Below are positions 22,290 to 30,325 of a DNA stretch of 36,031 nucleotides, in pieces. How positions within the stretch are numbered: the first letter of the stretch is position 1; each line of letters opens with the position of its first letter. Position numbers and translations under genes: made by a program. Under the pieces are notes generated by a model, which was not told the DNA's origin, searched no databases, and was given only the letters and a program-made list of their open reading frames with translations. The stretch is from positions 1 to 36,031 of IMG/VR virus record IMGVR_UViG_3300048928_000675; one strand, written 5' to 3'. The stretch is from a virus.

Positions 22290-22619
22290 ATGGAAAAAGT
22301 ACCGTTTGCAGGGCAGTTAGATAGGGTAATTACAATTTACAGATCGGAAACGATTGTAAATGCGGTGTCAGAGCATAAAGTAACATTGATCCAGGTTGCA
22401 AAACCACGGGCAATGTTAAAAGACCTGACAGGATCGCAAGTAATTGAAGGGGCTGTACTGAACGAAGTAAACCGTTCGTACACAATACGCCGTTACAGCG
22501 ATATCGCTAAAAACGGTCGTAATATGATAGTGCAGGACGGTGATGTTAAATACAACGTTTATGCGCTTAAAGAAATTGAACGCACACATTTAGAACTTTT
22601 TGTTACCGCTTATGAGTAG
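22290..22619 (+). CDS. Head closure protein (SPP1 gp16-like)
   Basis: A 109-residue beta-rich protein that begins AGQLDRVITIYRSETIVNAVSEHK, then a strand with VAKPRAMLKD and later NRSYTIRRYSDI and VQDGDVKYNVYALKEIER. This order matches the head-tail joining family that seals the portal channel after packaging. It starts 2 bases after the adaptor and overlaps the gp10-like gene by 8 bases. Confidence 0.83.
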   Translation: MEKVPFAGQLDRVITIYRSETIVNAVSEHKVTLIQVAKPRAMLKDLTGSQVIEGAVLNEVNRSYTIRRYSDIAKNGRNMIVQDGDVKYNVYALKEIERTHLELFVTAYE

Positions 22620-23163
22620 TCCTCTAGTTGAAATAACAGGATTTGCAGAACTGCAGCGTAAACTGATACTTCTTGCTGACGATAAGAAAAAGAAAGCACC
22701 TATGTTAAGGGTGCTTCGTAAGGTAGCGCAGGGAACGATTAAGGCGGCAAAGCGTAACGCTCCGGTAAGTAAACAGGCACACCTGATATCGGGTAAACGT
22801 ACAAGAAAAATAGTACAGCCTAAAAACCTGTCAAAATCTATTGGAGCGATCACGGGTAAAAAAGGTGCAGCTAAAACGAATCCCACTATTTATGTAGGGC
22901 CGCGTACTAAAGGTATAAACGATGGCTTCTATGGAAATTTTGTTGAGTATGGTCATAACATATACAGCAAAGGATTTAAAAGGAAACGTTCGGCATCTGC
23001 GAAAGCAAAAGCACACAATGCGGGCGGTGCAAAAAGCAGGACTACAGCCATTCCTTTTATGCGTGATACGTATGACCAAACAAAAGGCCAGGTAACAGCT
23101 GAAGCGGAAAAAGGCGTAGTGGCTTTTATCCAAAAAGAAATAAATAAACTCAGTACACGATGA
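22612..23163 (+). CDS. Tail completion / neck protein (HK97 gp10-like)
   Basis: A 183-residue basic protein; I use ATG 22612 instead of an upstream TTG. It has the family pattern: ITGFAELQRKLILLADDKKKK, an AAKRNAPVSK segment, GVKR-like lysines, a strand with TIYVGPRTKG and FVEYGHN, and a PFMRDTYDQTKGQV helix. Members of the gp10 family form the ring joining tail tube and head. It overlaps the next gene by 4 bases (ATGA). Confidence 0.88.
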   Translation: MSSPLVEITGFAELQRKLILLADDKKKKAPMLRVLRKVAQGTIKAAKRNAPVSKQAHLISGKRTRKIVQPKNLSKSIGAITGKKGAAKTNPTIYVGPRTKGINDGFYGNFVEYGHNIYSKGFKRKRSASAKAKAHNAGGAKSRTTAIPFMRDTYDQTKGQVTAEAEKGVVAFIQKEINKLSTR

Positions 23164-23492
23164 ACGAAAAGGCAGTAGAATTAGTAAGTTTTATAAACAG
23201 CCGTCCTGAATTTACAGATGTGATAGGCAGCCGTTTATTTCCTTTGGTTGCGCTGAAAGATACACTTATGCCATTCGCGATATACACTATTAGTTCTTAT
23301 CCCCTTTCAAAGGATGGTGACGAATATAGGATAGGTATACAGGCTTTTTTCTCAACTAATGAGTTTACTGAAATGCTGAATTTCATTGATGTGTGCAAAG
23401 GAATATTTAGCGAAAAATACGATGTGGGGAGTGTCGAAACGGATTATAGTCCGGAATATGAATCCCTTTTTACAACAATTCTTTTAACTTAA
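23160..23492 (+). CDS. Tail terminator protein (DUF3168 / gp17-like)
   Basis: A 110-residue alpha-beta protein: ELVSFINSRPEFTDVIGSRLFPLVAL, then PFAIYTISSYPLSKDGDEYRIGIQAFF and a late helix MLNFIDVCKGIF. This fits the tail-terminator family, which caps the tail tube and joins it to the neck. Its place between the gp10-like protein and the tail tube protein supports the call. Confidence 0.8.
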   Translation: MNEKAVELVSFINSRPEFTDVIGSRLFPLVALKDTLMPFAIYTISSYPLSKDGDEYRIGIQAFFSTNEFTEMLNFIDVCKGIFSEKYDVGSVETDYSPEYESLFTTILLT

Positions 23493-23504
23493 AAATTAAA
23501 GATC

Positions 23505-23930
23505 ATGGCGGATAAAATTATTAAAGGCAAAAATGTACGCCTTATCCTGGATGGAAAAAAAATATTCCATGCTACAGAATGCAGTATCGATATGACTTTC
23601 AACCTTGAATCCATTGCGACAAAAGATACTGCCGGAAAAATATCGATACCATCGGATTATGAATGGACGGCTTCGCTTAATGCGCTGGTTGCGGAAAAAG
23701 ATCCGGTATCGTTAACGCATCACAGTTTTATCGATGTGGTGCAAAAAGCATTAGCTATGGAAGAATGCACGTTCCAGTATACCACTGATGAAGAAGGCGA
23801 ATTCCTGTTTACGGGTAAGGTATTTATTAACCAGGCTAACATAACGGCATCTACGGAATCAAGTGCTACAGGAACATTCTCGTTTACAGGGAACGGTAAT
23901 CTTGTGTTAACTGAAGTTCCTGCTCCGTAA
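23505..23930 (+). CDS. Major tail (tube) protein
   Basis: A 141-residue beta-rich protein: GKNVRLILDGKKIFHATECSIDMTFNLESIATKDTAG, then EWTASLNALV and a C-terminal half with FLFTGKVFINQANITASTESSATGTFSFTGNG. It matches the TP901-1/lambda tail-tube type by strand pattern. Many copies build the tail tube around the tape measure. It is directly followed by a strong terminator, which fits high expression of this gene with reduced transcription of the chaperones. Confidence 0.85.
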   Translation: MADKIIKGKNVRLILDGKKIFHATECSIDMTFNLESIATKDTAGKISIPSDYEWTASLNALVAEKDPVSLTHHSFIDVVQKALAMEECTFQYTTDEEGEFLFTGKVFINQANITASTESSATGTFSFTGNGNLVLTEVPAP

Positions 23931-23956
23931 TCTATAAAATACAGACTATAAAAAGC

Positions 23957-23981
23957 ACCTGCCTCCGGGCAGGTTTATTTA
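23957..23981 (+). terminator. Rho-independent terminator after the tail tube gene
   Basis: ACCTGCC (23957-23963), loop TCCG, GGCAGGT (23968-23974), then TTTATTT. It lies inside the late operon, 27 bases after the tail tube gene and 37 before the chaperone gene. Probably partial, since the chaperone and its frameshift product need some read-through unless another start exists. Confidence 0.75.
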
Positions 23982-24010
23982 ACCAACTATAAATTATAAA
24001 AATAATTATC

Positions 24011-24346
24011 ATGAAAATTACAATTAATGGTGTGGAATACACTTTAAAATTTGGATACGGCTGCTTAAGATGTTTAAGTACGCTTTGGGGACTGCCAAGT
24101 GTTAATCATGTAATTGAAAAAGTAGATGCTGAAAATGAGGCTGGCAGGTCATTAGAAGCCTGTATTGATCTTGTTAGGGCATCTGTTTCGGCTTCAGGAA
24201 GTAATGATCCTGGTACAGATGATGTGGGTGATTACCTGATGCAGAATCCTGAAAAGATGACAGAAATTATTGAACTACTTGTAGCATCGTTGCCGGCTGC
24301 TCCTGCTAATGAAACGGGAAAGCAGAAAGCGCAACGGGTGAAGTAA
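24011..24346 (+). CDS. Tail assembly chaperone, short form (gpG-like)
   Basis: A 111-residue acidic protein starting KITINGVEYTLKFGYGCLRCL, with a helical middle and an acidic stretch near SGSNDPGTDDVGDYL. It stands between the tail tube and the tape measure, the fixed position of the tail chaperone pair. In lambda gpG and its frameshift product gpGT coat the tape measure while the tube forms. The end of this frame contains the slippery site GGGAAAG (24316-24322). Confidence 0.85.
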   Translation: MKITINGVEYTLKFGYGCLRCLSTLWGLPSVNHVIEKVDAENEAGRSLEACIDLVRASVSASGSNDPGTDDVGDYLMQNPEKMTEIIELLVASLPAAPANETGKQKAQRVK

Positions 24347-24729
24347 CGAACCCTGTTGCGTTAGACTGGGACGGACTCGAAGCCCTTGCTTGTGGTGAAA
24401 TTGGCCTGACAATAGAATACTTTTACTGGCTTACTCCAAGGCAATTTGCAAATATTGTAAAAGGCTATTTAAGTAAAAGAGAATTTTATTTAAAAACAAG
24501 TTGGGAACAAACACGTAGGGTTATGAGTGTTACCGCTTCGGTAAATTGGAATACATCAAACCATGGGGAATTTACACTGCAAAAGCTTTTTCCTTTCCCC
24601 TGGGATGACAATGTTACGAATGTTGCAGAAACCGATATTAATAAAATTGAGATTGAAGTAGCTACAAAAAATATGCTCGTTTGGGATCGTATCGATGCTC
24701 TAATGAATAAAGATAAAACCGACTGTTAG
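24011..24729 (+). CDS. Tail assembly chaperone, -1 frameshift fusion (gpGT-like)
   Basis: The -1 frame is open from the slippery site to TAG 24727-24729 without a stop. A slip at G-GGA-AAG (24316-24322) after codon 104 gives a fusion of about 239 residues: the first 104 of the short form plus about 135 new ones. The added part begins AESATGEV, then NPVALDWDGLEALACGEIGLT and FYWLTPRQFANIV, a helical domain like lambda T. No independent start with a good leader is seen for the second part, although an ATG exists at 24523. The frameshift is the standard way such phages make the long chaperone at a low ratio. Confidence 0.88.
24316..24322 (+). other. -1 ribosomal slippery heptamer GGGAAAG
   Basis: In the frame of the short chaperone the bases read G-GGA-AAG, fitting X-XXY-YYZ. 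It is identical to the lambda G/T slippery heptamer. The 0 frame ends 22 bases later (TAA 24344-24346) and the -1 frame is open for 408 bases. No obvious strong hairpin was found just downstream. Confidence 0.88.
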
Positions 24730-24740
24730 TCGGTTTTTTT
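24715..24740 (+). terminator. Terminator overlapping the stop codon of the long chaperone
   Basis: ACCGACT (24718-24724), loop GTT, AGTCGGT (24728-24734), with A-T pairs extending it and a following run of T (24734-24740). The stop codon TAG (24727-24729) of the -1 frame lies in the hairpin. The second late-promoter copy starts 15 bases later, so transcription ends and restarts here. Confidence 0.85.
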
Positions 24741-24754
24741 ATGCCTGTTTGTTA

Positions 24755-24804
24755 AAAAACGAAACAATGTTTCACCTCTAAGGAAATCGCTGAAACTACT
24801 TTTA
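24755..24804 (+). promoter_or_regulatory. Phage late promoter, copy 2 (before tape measure)
   Basis: The 32-base block at 24755-24786 is identical to 18202-18233 except for one base (ACCTCTA followed by A here, C there). The dyad GAAAC-AAT-GTTTC is at 24761-24773, and TACTTTTA is at 24797-24804 after the same 23-base gap. The tape measure ATG (24826) follows 21 bases later. No divergent gene is here, so the shared block belongs to the rightward promoter and not to the umuD operon. Confidence 0.78.
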
Positions 24805-24825
24805 ATCCATACTAAAAGTAAAATT

Positions 24826-27513
24826 ATGGCTGGTAGTTTAGCGAGTATTAATATACGTTTTAAAGTTGCTTTGGGTGAATTATCTACCCAACTGCAAAAT
24901 GCTGCGCGTATAGCACAAAGTGCCGGTAAGCAGTTTCAGGATGCAGGACGTACACTAACGCTTGGTTTAACAGCCGGACTTTTAGCGTTTGGTTTAGCTT
25001 CTGTTAAAACCTCTGGAGATTTAGAGGCTCTTAAAAAAGGGCTTACCTCAGTTACGGGATCTGCTCTTGTTGCATCGGCGGAATTTGAGAACCTAAAAGA
25101 AGTTGCAAAATTACCTGGTCTTGGTTTAGAAGAAGCTGTAAGAGGTTCTGTAAATCTACAGGCAGCGGGATTTAGTGCATTAGAAGCTAAAACTTCCTTA
25201 GAGGCTTTCGGTAATGCTTTGGCTACTGTTGGTAAAGGCGCACGCGAACTCGATCTTGTTGTTTTAGCATTGACCCAGTTGAATAATAAAACAACCGGAT
25301 TCGGGCAGGATCTAAGGCAGTTAACCGAGCAGTTGCCGCAATTGCGGGGTGCGTTAACGGCTGCATTTGGTACATCTGACAGCGAAGCAATAGCTAAAAC
25401 AGGGGTTACGGGTAAACAGGTAGTCCAGCTGCTTACAAAAGAGTTTGCAAAGCTGCCAAAGGTTACAGGCGGTATTAATAATGCTTTTGAGAACTTAAGG
25501 GATAGTACGAAAATATCTATGGCAGGTGTTGGAGAAGCACTTAATAAAGCTTTCGATATTGAAGGGCTTTTAGAATCAGTTGGTAAAAGCCTGCAGGGGA
25601 TCACTGAACGATTTCAGGAATTGAGCCCCAACGTGCAAAAAAACATCTTAAAATTCACTGTTTTTGCGGCGGCAATTGGTCCTGTGTTATTGTCTATAGG
25701 TGCTTTATTGAAAGTTATGCCTTTGATTTCTTTAGGTGTAAAAGGTATAGCAACTGCAATAACTTTTGCATCTGTACAAATAGGTAATGCTTTAATATAC
25801 CTTGGAACTGCAATTGCGGCTTTACAGGCTTATGCGATTCCTATTGCAATTGCTTTGGGGGCAATATACCTGGCGTATAAATTAATGCAGCCGGAAATTG
25901 TAAAGCTTACCGGCGCGCAAAAAGATCAGGTCAATCAACAGAAATTATTGACCAGTGTAGTTGATGAAGCCACCCGTTCTATTATATCGCAAAAAGCGCG
26001 TTTACAACAATTGGTTTATACAGCTAAAAATGATAAGCTATCCCTCGTAGAGCGTAAAAAAGCGATGCAGGATATTAATAATATATCTCCTAAATACCTG
26101 GGAAATATTACTCTTGAAACTATCAATACTGATAAAGCTACTGAAGCACTTAATAAGTATAATGAAGCACTTTTAAAAGGCGCAATTGCCAGGGCAGCGC
26201 AAACGAAACTTGATGAACTTGCTAAAAAGCAGGTAGAGTATGGTTTTAAATCTTTAAAAGGAAAAGAGCAGGAAATTGAGGCTAATAAGAAATTAGCTAA
26301 ATCAACTGAAGATATTGCTTCACTTGATGCTTTACGATTAAAACAGCAAAGTGCCTACGGGATTGTAGGTGCTGTATTAGCGCGTGCACAAGAGAAAAAA
26401 GATAAAAAGGAAATAGATTTCCTTACACAGCTTATTAACTCCAATAAGGAATATTTAGGGCTTTTAGAGGGTGTTGGTGATGCAAACGCTAAAAACGCAG
26501 ATGTGTCTAAATACAAAGCTGGAACTATTGCTTTTTATGAAGAACAGATAAAGAGCCTGCAAAAACTTCAAAAAGAATTTGAAACTACTCCTGAAGGTGT
26601 ATCTGTATTAGAAGGTAGAATTGAAGGGCTTCAAAAAAAGATAGATAAACTTAGTAATGTCAAGGTAAAGGTTACATCTGTTTTTGAGGGAATTGAACGC
26701 CCCGATACATTAAATGAAAGCCAGGGTACTACTGACTATTATGACCGACAAATAACAGCCCTAAGAAAGATTCAAAACGAGGTCGCTACAACTTCAAGTT
26801 TTTTTAGAACACTAGAAGAATCTATTGCTGAATTGGAACTGGATAAAGCAGTAAAATTTGATATTGATGTTGATACTACTGGTTTAGATTCTGCTGATGA
26901 AAGTGTAAAGGTTTTTGGTCAAAAATTCGCTAAAAACACAAAAAAAATGATTGAACTCTCAAGAGAGTTTTCTGAAAGTGTTTCTAGTGCTTTTAAAGGC
27001 TTTGTCACGGATTCAATCGAAATGTTTGGTGAGTTAATGGGAAATCTTGCAACAGGTAAAGGATCTCTTGGTGGTGTTCTTGCTGGGCTTTCTAGTTTGA
27101 TTGCTGACTTTGTTATAAACGTGGGTAAATCGCTAATTGCGGTTGGTGTAGCGGGTATTGCTTTTCAAAACTCGCTTACTAATCCTTATACTGCTTTGGT
27201 AACAGGTGCGATAGTAGTGGCTGTGGGTTCAGCTTTTAAAGCTGCTATTGGTAGTTTTAACGATGCCGGTGCTTTTGCTAATGGTGGTATCGTTGGAGGT
27301 TCTTCATATACCGGTGATAAATTATTTGCGCGTGTTAATAGTGGAGAAATGATCCTGAATAAAGGTCAGCAAAATAACCTAGCAAACATGCTTAATCCTG
27401 CTGTTACAGCAAAAGATATGATCGTTCAGCTTGTTGGTGGATTTGAAATTGAAGGAAGCAAATTAAAGCTTGTATTGGACCGTACTAATAATAGGGATAG
27501 CCGAATCAAATAA
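24826..27513 (+). CDS. Tape measure protein
   Basis: An 895-residue protein. The N-terminal ~270 residues are of the TMP type (QSAGKQFQDAGRTLTLGLTAGLLAFG, SGDLEALKKGLTSVTGSA, GFGQDLRQLTEQLPQLRGAL). Hydrophobic membrane-like segments lie around residues 275-350, then long coiled-coil stretches (about 360-690) and a second hydrophobic region (about 740-815). The C-terminal motif ANGGIVGG...GDKLFARVNSGEMILN is a common end of tape measures. It sets the tail length and helps DNA ejection. By the usual ratio of about 0.15 nm per residue, a tail near 130 nm is inferred. Start codon follows a late promoter. Confidence 0.95.
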   Translation: MAGSLASINIRFKVALGELSTQLQNAARIAQSAGKQFQDAGRTLTLGLTAGLLAFGLASVKTSGDLEALKKGLTSVTGSALVASAEFENLKEVAKLPGLGLEEAVRGSVNLQAAGFSALEAKTSLEAFGNALATVGKGARELDLVVLALTQLNNKTTGFGQDLRQLTEQLPQLRGALTAAFGTSDSEAIAKTGVTGKQVVQLLTKEFAKLPKVTGGINNAFENLRDSTKISMAGVGEALNKAFDIEGLLESVGKSLQGITERFQELSPNVQKNILKFTVFAAAIGPVLLSIGALLKVMPLISLGVKGIATAITFASVQIGNALIYLGTAIAALQAYAIPIAIALGAIYLAYKLMQPEIVKLTGAQKDQVNQQKLLTSVVDEATRSIISQKARLQQLVYTAKNDKLSLVERKKAMQDINNISPKYLGNITLETINTDKATEALNKYNEALLKGAIARAAQTKLDELAKKQVEYGFKSLKGKEQEIEANKKLAKSTEDIASLDALRLKQQSAYGIVGAVLARAQEKKDKKEIDFLTQLINSNKEYLGLLEGVGDANAKNADVSKYKAGTIAFYEEQIKSLQKLQKEFETTPEGVSVLEGRIEGLQKKIDKLSNVKVKVTSVFEGIERPDTLNESQGTTDYYDRQITALRKIQNEVATTSSFFRTLEESIAELELDKAVKFDIDVDTTGLDSADESVKVFGQKFAKNTKKMIELSREFSESVSSAFKGFVTDSIEMFGELMGNLATGKGSLGGVLAGLSSLIADFVINVGKSLIAVGVAGIAFQNSLTNPYTALVTGAIVVAVGSAFKAAIGSFNDAGAFANGGIVGGSSYTGDKLFARVNSGEMILNKGQQNNLANMLNPAVTAKDMIVQLVGGFEIEGSKLKLVLDRTNNRDSRIK

Positions 27514-30197
27514 TGAAAGTCACTGTAGAAATAAAGTTCTTTTTAAGGCCTGTTAACGGGCAGAAATTTGCATTTACCTATTATGTGAATGGTGATACTG
27601 TTTTGCAGGTTACGAAATCATTTAAAGACAGTGCGCCCGGTGTAGATGAAATATTGATCGGTGCAAATGCTACCCTGACTGCTGAAAATGTACTGCTGCA
27701 TTTGCAGGCTAATAATATGATTGCCGGTATGGTTTATACCCGTGTAGGTACTTCTGTTTTCGCTTCTTATGACAATGCAGGGGATATTATGGTTACAGAT
27801 CTTGTTGATACACAGGATTATTTTTCGGTATACGTTCAGGATGCTGAAGTTATGGGAATGCCTCCTGTTAATATGTATTCTATTAGCATTGAAATAATAG
27901 ATACCTATGATAATACGCGCCCGTTAATTGAAGAGTATACACAGCCATCGGCACCGAAACTTGTTTGGGATGGTGGTGATGATCTTTACCAGGCTCTAAT
28001 GACTTCGAGTCTCAAATTCAACATGGCTGTTTTGGATGCTGCCGATGCAAAATTTTTACACCTTTTATCGGGTGATGAAAAACGCTATTTGGTAAAAGTA
28101 AAGAATACAGATACCCACGATAATATAATATTGCTTTGGCAGGGGTTTATACTTCCGGACCTATATAGTGAGCCGTGGAAAAACGGCGTTCCGTTTATTG
28201 AATATACGGCAATAGATATGCTGGCTTCTCTTAAAACGAAAACATTTGATTCTTGGTACTACGAACAGCGTTACAGCCTGCCGGAACTACTGGGGTTAAT
28301 TTTAAAAGAGACAGGACTTTTACAAGAAATGTATATCCGTCCTATGATGATAAATGTGCTGCATGCGGATTTCGAGTGGCGCGATACAAACATAAGCCTT
28401 GAAACTTTCCGGGATGATAAAAAACTGACTAACCTATATGATGTACTAGAAAAAGTTTTAACGGCGCAGGGAATGACTATTTATAGTTTTAGAGGTAAAT
28501 GGTTTATTGAAGGTTTAACCCGTAGATGTGAGGGTAAAAGTGCAGCAACACAAAAACCTATTGTTGAAGTATATCATCCGGATGGGGTGTTTAAAGAAAA
28601 AATTGGTTTGGGTCATAAAGTTGTCGCGCCCTTATTTATGGAAGATTTGCCGGTAGTAGATGCTGAAACGCCTTGGAAGCGTGTAAATATGGATTTCGCT
28701 GCGGAAGCTGAAGATGGCCTGTTTTCTCAGGAAGTGGGCAAGCTGGATTACTTTTCTACACGCTACCGATATGATTCTGATTTTGCAGATTATATGTATG
28801 GTTTTGTAAGCGGCCTTAATGCAATGTGGCAAAAAGTAAATGCACCAGGGTTTATTTGGAGTGATGGTAAATACCCATTTTTTAATTATGGTTTTGAAAA
28901 CCCTGGCTATGTTGGTACTGAAGCTTTTGCGTTATCGAATTATTTTGAATGCATTCAGCAGCCTTATGCGGTTGCCGGAAGAAGATATAAGTTAGAAATA
29001 GATGTGAATTTGCGTCTTGGAAATACTTTAGTTCTTAATCCTGCTGCTTTTCAGGAAAAACTAACAAACGGTGACTGGGATTCTGTACTGCTGTTTCTTT
29101 TAAAAATAAATGGAACTGAATTTATATCCAACCGTCCAGGTAATATCATTAATAAGCTGGTTCAGTTTAGTAAAAATATAGCACCATCGCGGTTTAATAA
29201 TACTGCTACTTTCAGGTTAGACTATGAATTTGTAATGCCGCAAAGCGGATTTATACAATTCAGTTTTTTGGCACCTATCGGAAATTTTCACGATATGTTT
29301 TTATCAAATTTTACAGCACGTGTTGATGTGCTGAAAATAACGCTTGTAAAAAACCCTTCTGAAACTGAAAGTATAAGTGCTGTGAGGCCTATCAATTTTA
29401 CAAAGGAATTAGATGTATCTCTTGATTTTACCTGTAGTGTAGATGATTCTATTAAGAATAGTTTTGGTATTGGCCGTCGTATCAGTAAGCGTTTTTATAG
29501 TGTTCCTGTTGTAGATCTTACCCCTATTTATGATACCCATTACCAGGTGTTGGATCAGGATGTGTTTGATCCTATTGATGGTACACATGGTTTTGAGAAA
29601 ACAATTGTCGCAGCATACCTGGAATTATCACAATGGAAAATTGAACCCTTTACACGCGACCTGCTGTTTAAGGCCGGGCTTACTGCGAGTATGTTTATGG
29701 TTCGTGCCGATGGTACGAGTATCGAATACCCTTCTGTCTATGTTCGTGAATATTTAGGTCAGGCGTATATAACTGCTTACAATGGTTTTATAGCACCGCC
29801 GCCGGGGTTTACTTACCCTCATATTCCTGAAACAGATCCTGAACTGCCAGTGCCGGAATCGGGTGATAAAATTTATATCATGTTGTCTCTATATCCTGAA
29901 GAAAATAAAAACCTGCGTGCAAAATGGAAAATTTACGGGTACCCGGATGAATCAGCAGATAGCTATATAAACACTTTAGCAAAAGCATGTCATGATATAC
30001 GTCCTGATGTGTGCTTTGGATTAGAAGCTACTGCACTTGATCTTATAACTCCTAATCAGTTGGTTTCATTCCGCTATAATAACCAAAACAGGGTGTTTAT
30101 TTCTACACGCCTTGAATTGGATCTGACTGAAGGTAAAACCCAGCTTACCATGAAAGAAGCCTTATTGACCAATGTAAACGATATAAGCTATGACTAA
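27513..30197 (+). CDS. Tail tip / hub protein (distal tail plus hub region)
   Basis: An 894-residue protein whose ATG overlaps the tape measure stop by one base (TAATG). Place and length fit the distal tail or tail-hub protein that follows the tape measure. The N-terminal ~130 residues look beta-rich; residues 140-260 (IEEYTQPSAPKLVWDGGDD…FNMAVLDAADAKF…LLWQGFILPDLYSEPW) resemble the hub region of Bacteroidota siphophages; the rest has beta-sandwich-like segments and a C-terminal part with LEATALDLITPNQLVSF. No enzymatic motif is visible. The specific hub role is from position more than from motif. Confidence 0.7.
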   Translation: MKVTVEIKFFLRPVNGQKFAFTYYVNGDTVLQVTKSFKDSAPGVDEILIGANATLTAENVLLHLQANNMIAGMVYTRVGTSVFASYDNAGDIMVTDLVDTQDYFSVYVQDAEVMGMPPVNMYSISIEIIDTYDNTRPLIEEYTQPSAPKLVWDGGDDLYQALMTSSLKFNMAVLDAADAKFLHLLSGDEKRYLVKVKNTDTHDNIILLWQGFILPDLYSEPWKNGVPFIEYTAIDMLASLKTKTFDSWYYEQRYSLPELLGLILKETGLLQEMYIRPMMINVLHADFEWRDTNISLETFRDDKKLTNLYDVLEKVLTAQGMTIYSFRGKWFIEGLTRRCEGKSAATQKPIVEVYHPDGVFKEKIGLGHKVVAPLFMEDLPVVDAETPWKRVNMDFAAEAEDGLFSQEVGKLDYFSTRYRYDSDFADYMYGFVSGLNAMWQKVNAPGFIWSDGKYPFFNYGFENPGYVGTEAFALSNYFECIQQPYAVAGRRYKLEIDVNLRLGNTLVLNPAAFQEKLTNGDWDSVLLFLLKINGTEFISNRPGNIINKLVQFSKNIAPSRFNNTATFRLDYEFVMPQSGFIQFSFLAPIGNFHDMFLSNFTARVDVLKITLVKNPSETESISAVRPINFTKELDVSLDFTCSVDDSIKNSFGIGRRISKRFYSVPVVDLTPIYDTHYQVLDQDVFDPIDGTHGFEKTIVAAYLELSQWKIEPFTRDLLFKAGLTASMFMVRADGTSIEYPSVYVREYLGQAYITAYNGFIAPPPGFTYPHIPETDPELPVPESGDKIYIMLSLYPEENKNLRAKWKIYGYPDESADSYINTLAKACHDIRPDVCFGLEATALDLITPNQLVSFRYNNQNRVFISTRLELDLTEGKTQLTMKEALLTNVNDISYD

Positions 30198-30324
30198 TAA
30201 CAGGATACATATAATAAACCTGCGGGTGAAAAAATATGATAAAGAGAAAACGCCAAGCGGGAAGTTTTCAGACAATAAAATCAAGTGGAGTGATACAAAT
30301 ATAAAATTCAGTAAAAAGGTTTAA
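30190..30324 (+). CDS. Small hypothetical protein between hub and fibre
   Basis: A 44-residue, strongly basic protein (MTNNRIHIINLRVKKYDKEK…) from ATG 30190 to TAA 30324. It overlaps the hub gene by 8 bases and ends 1 base before the fibre gene. The tight overlap on both sides argues that it is a real gene. The repeated IKWSDTNIKFSKK end is polar. Function unknown. Confidence 0.5.
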   Translation: MTNNRIHIINLRVKKYDKEKTPSGKFSDNKIKWSDTNIKFSKKV

Positions 30325-30325
30325 C

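Noticed and set aside
24523-24729. Separate 68-residue gene at 24523
   Set aside because: The frame is open upstream to the slippery site GGGAAAG and its protein continues a lambda T-like domain, so it is the end of the frameshift product.
24936-25604. A 222-residue frame on the minus strand inside the tape measure gene
   Set aside because: It lies wholly antisense to a clear tape measure domain and its composition (Ser, Ala and Pro rich) is that of a mirror frame; no leader or neighbour supports it.
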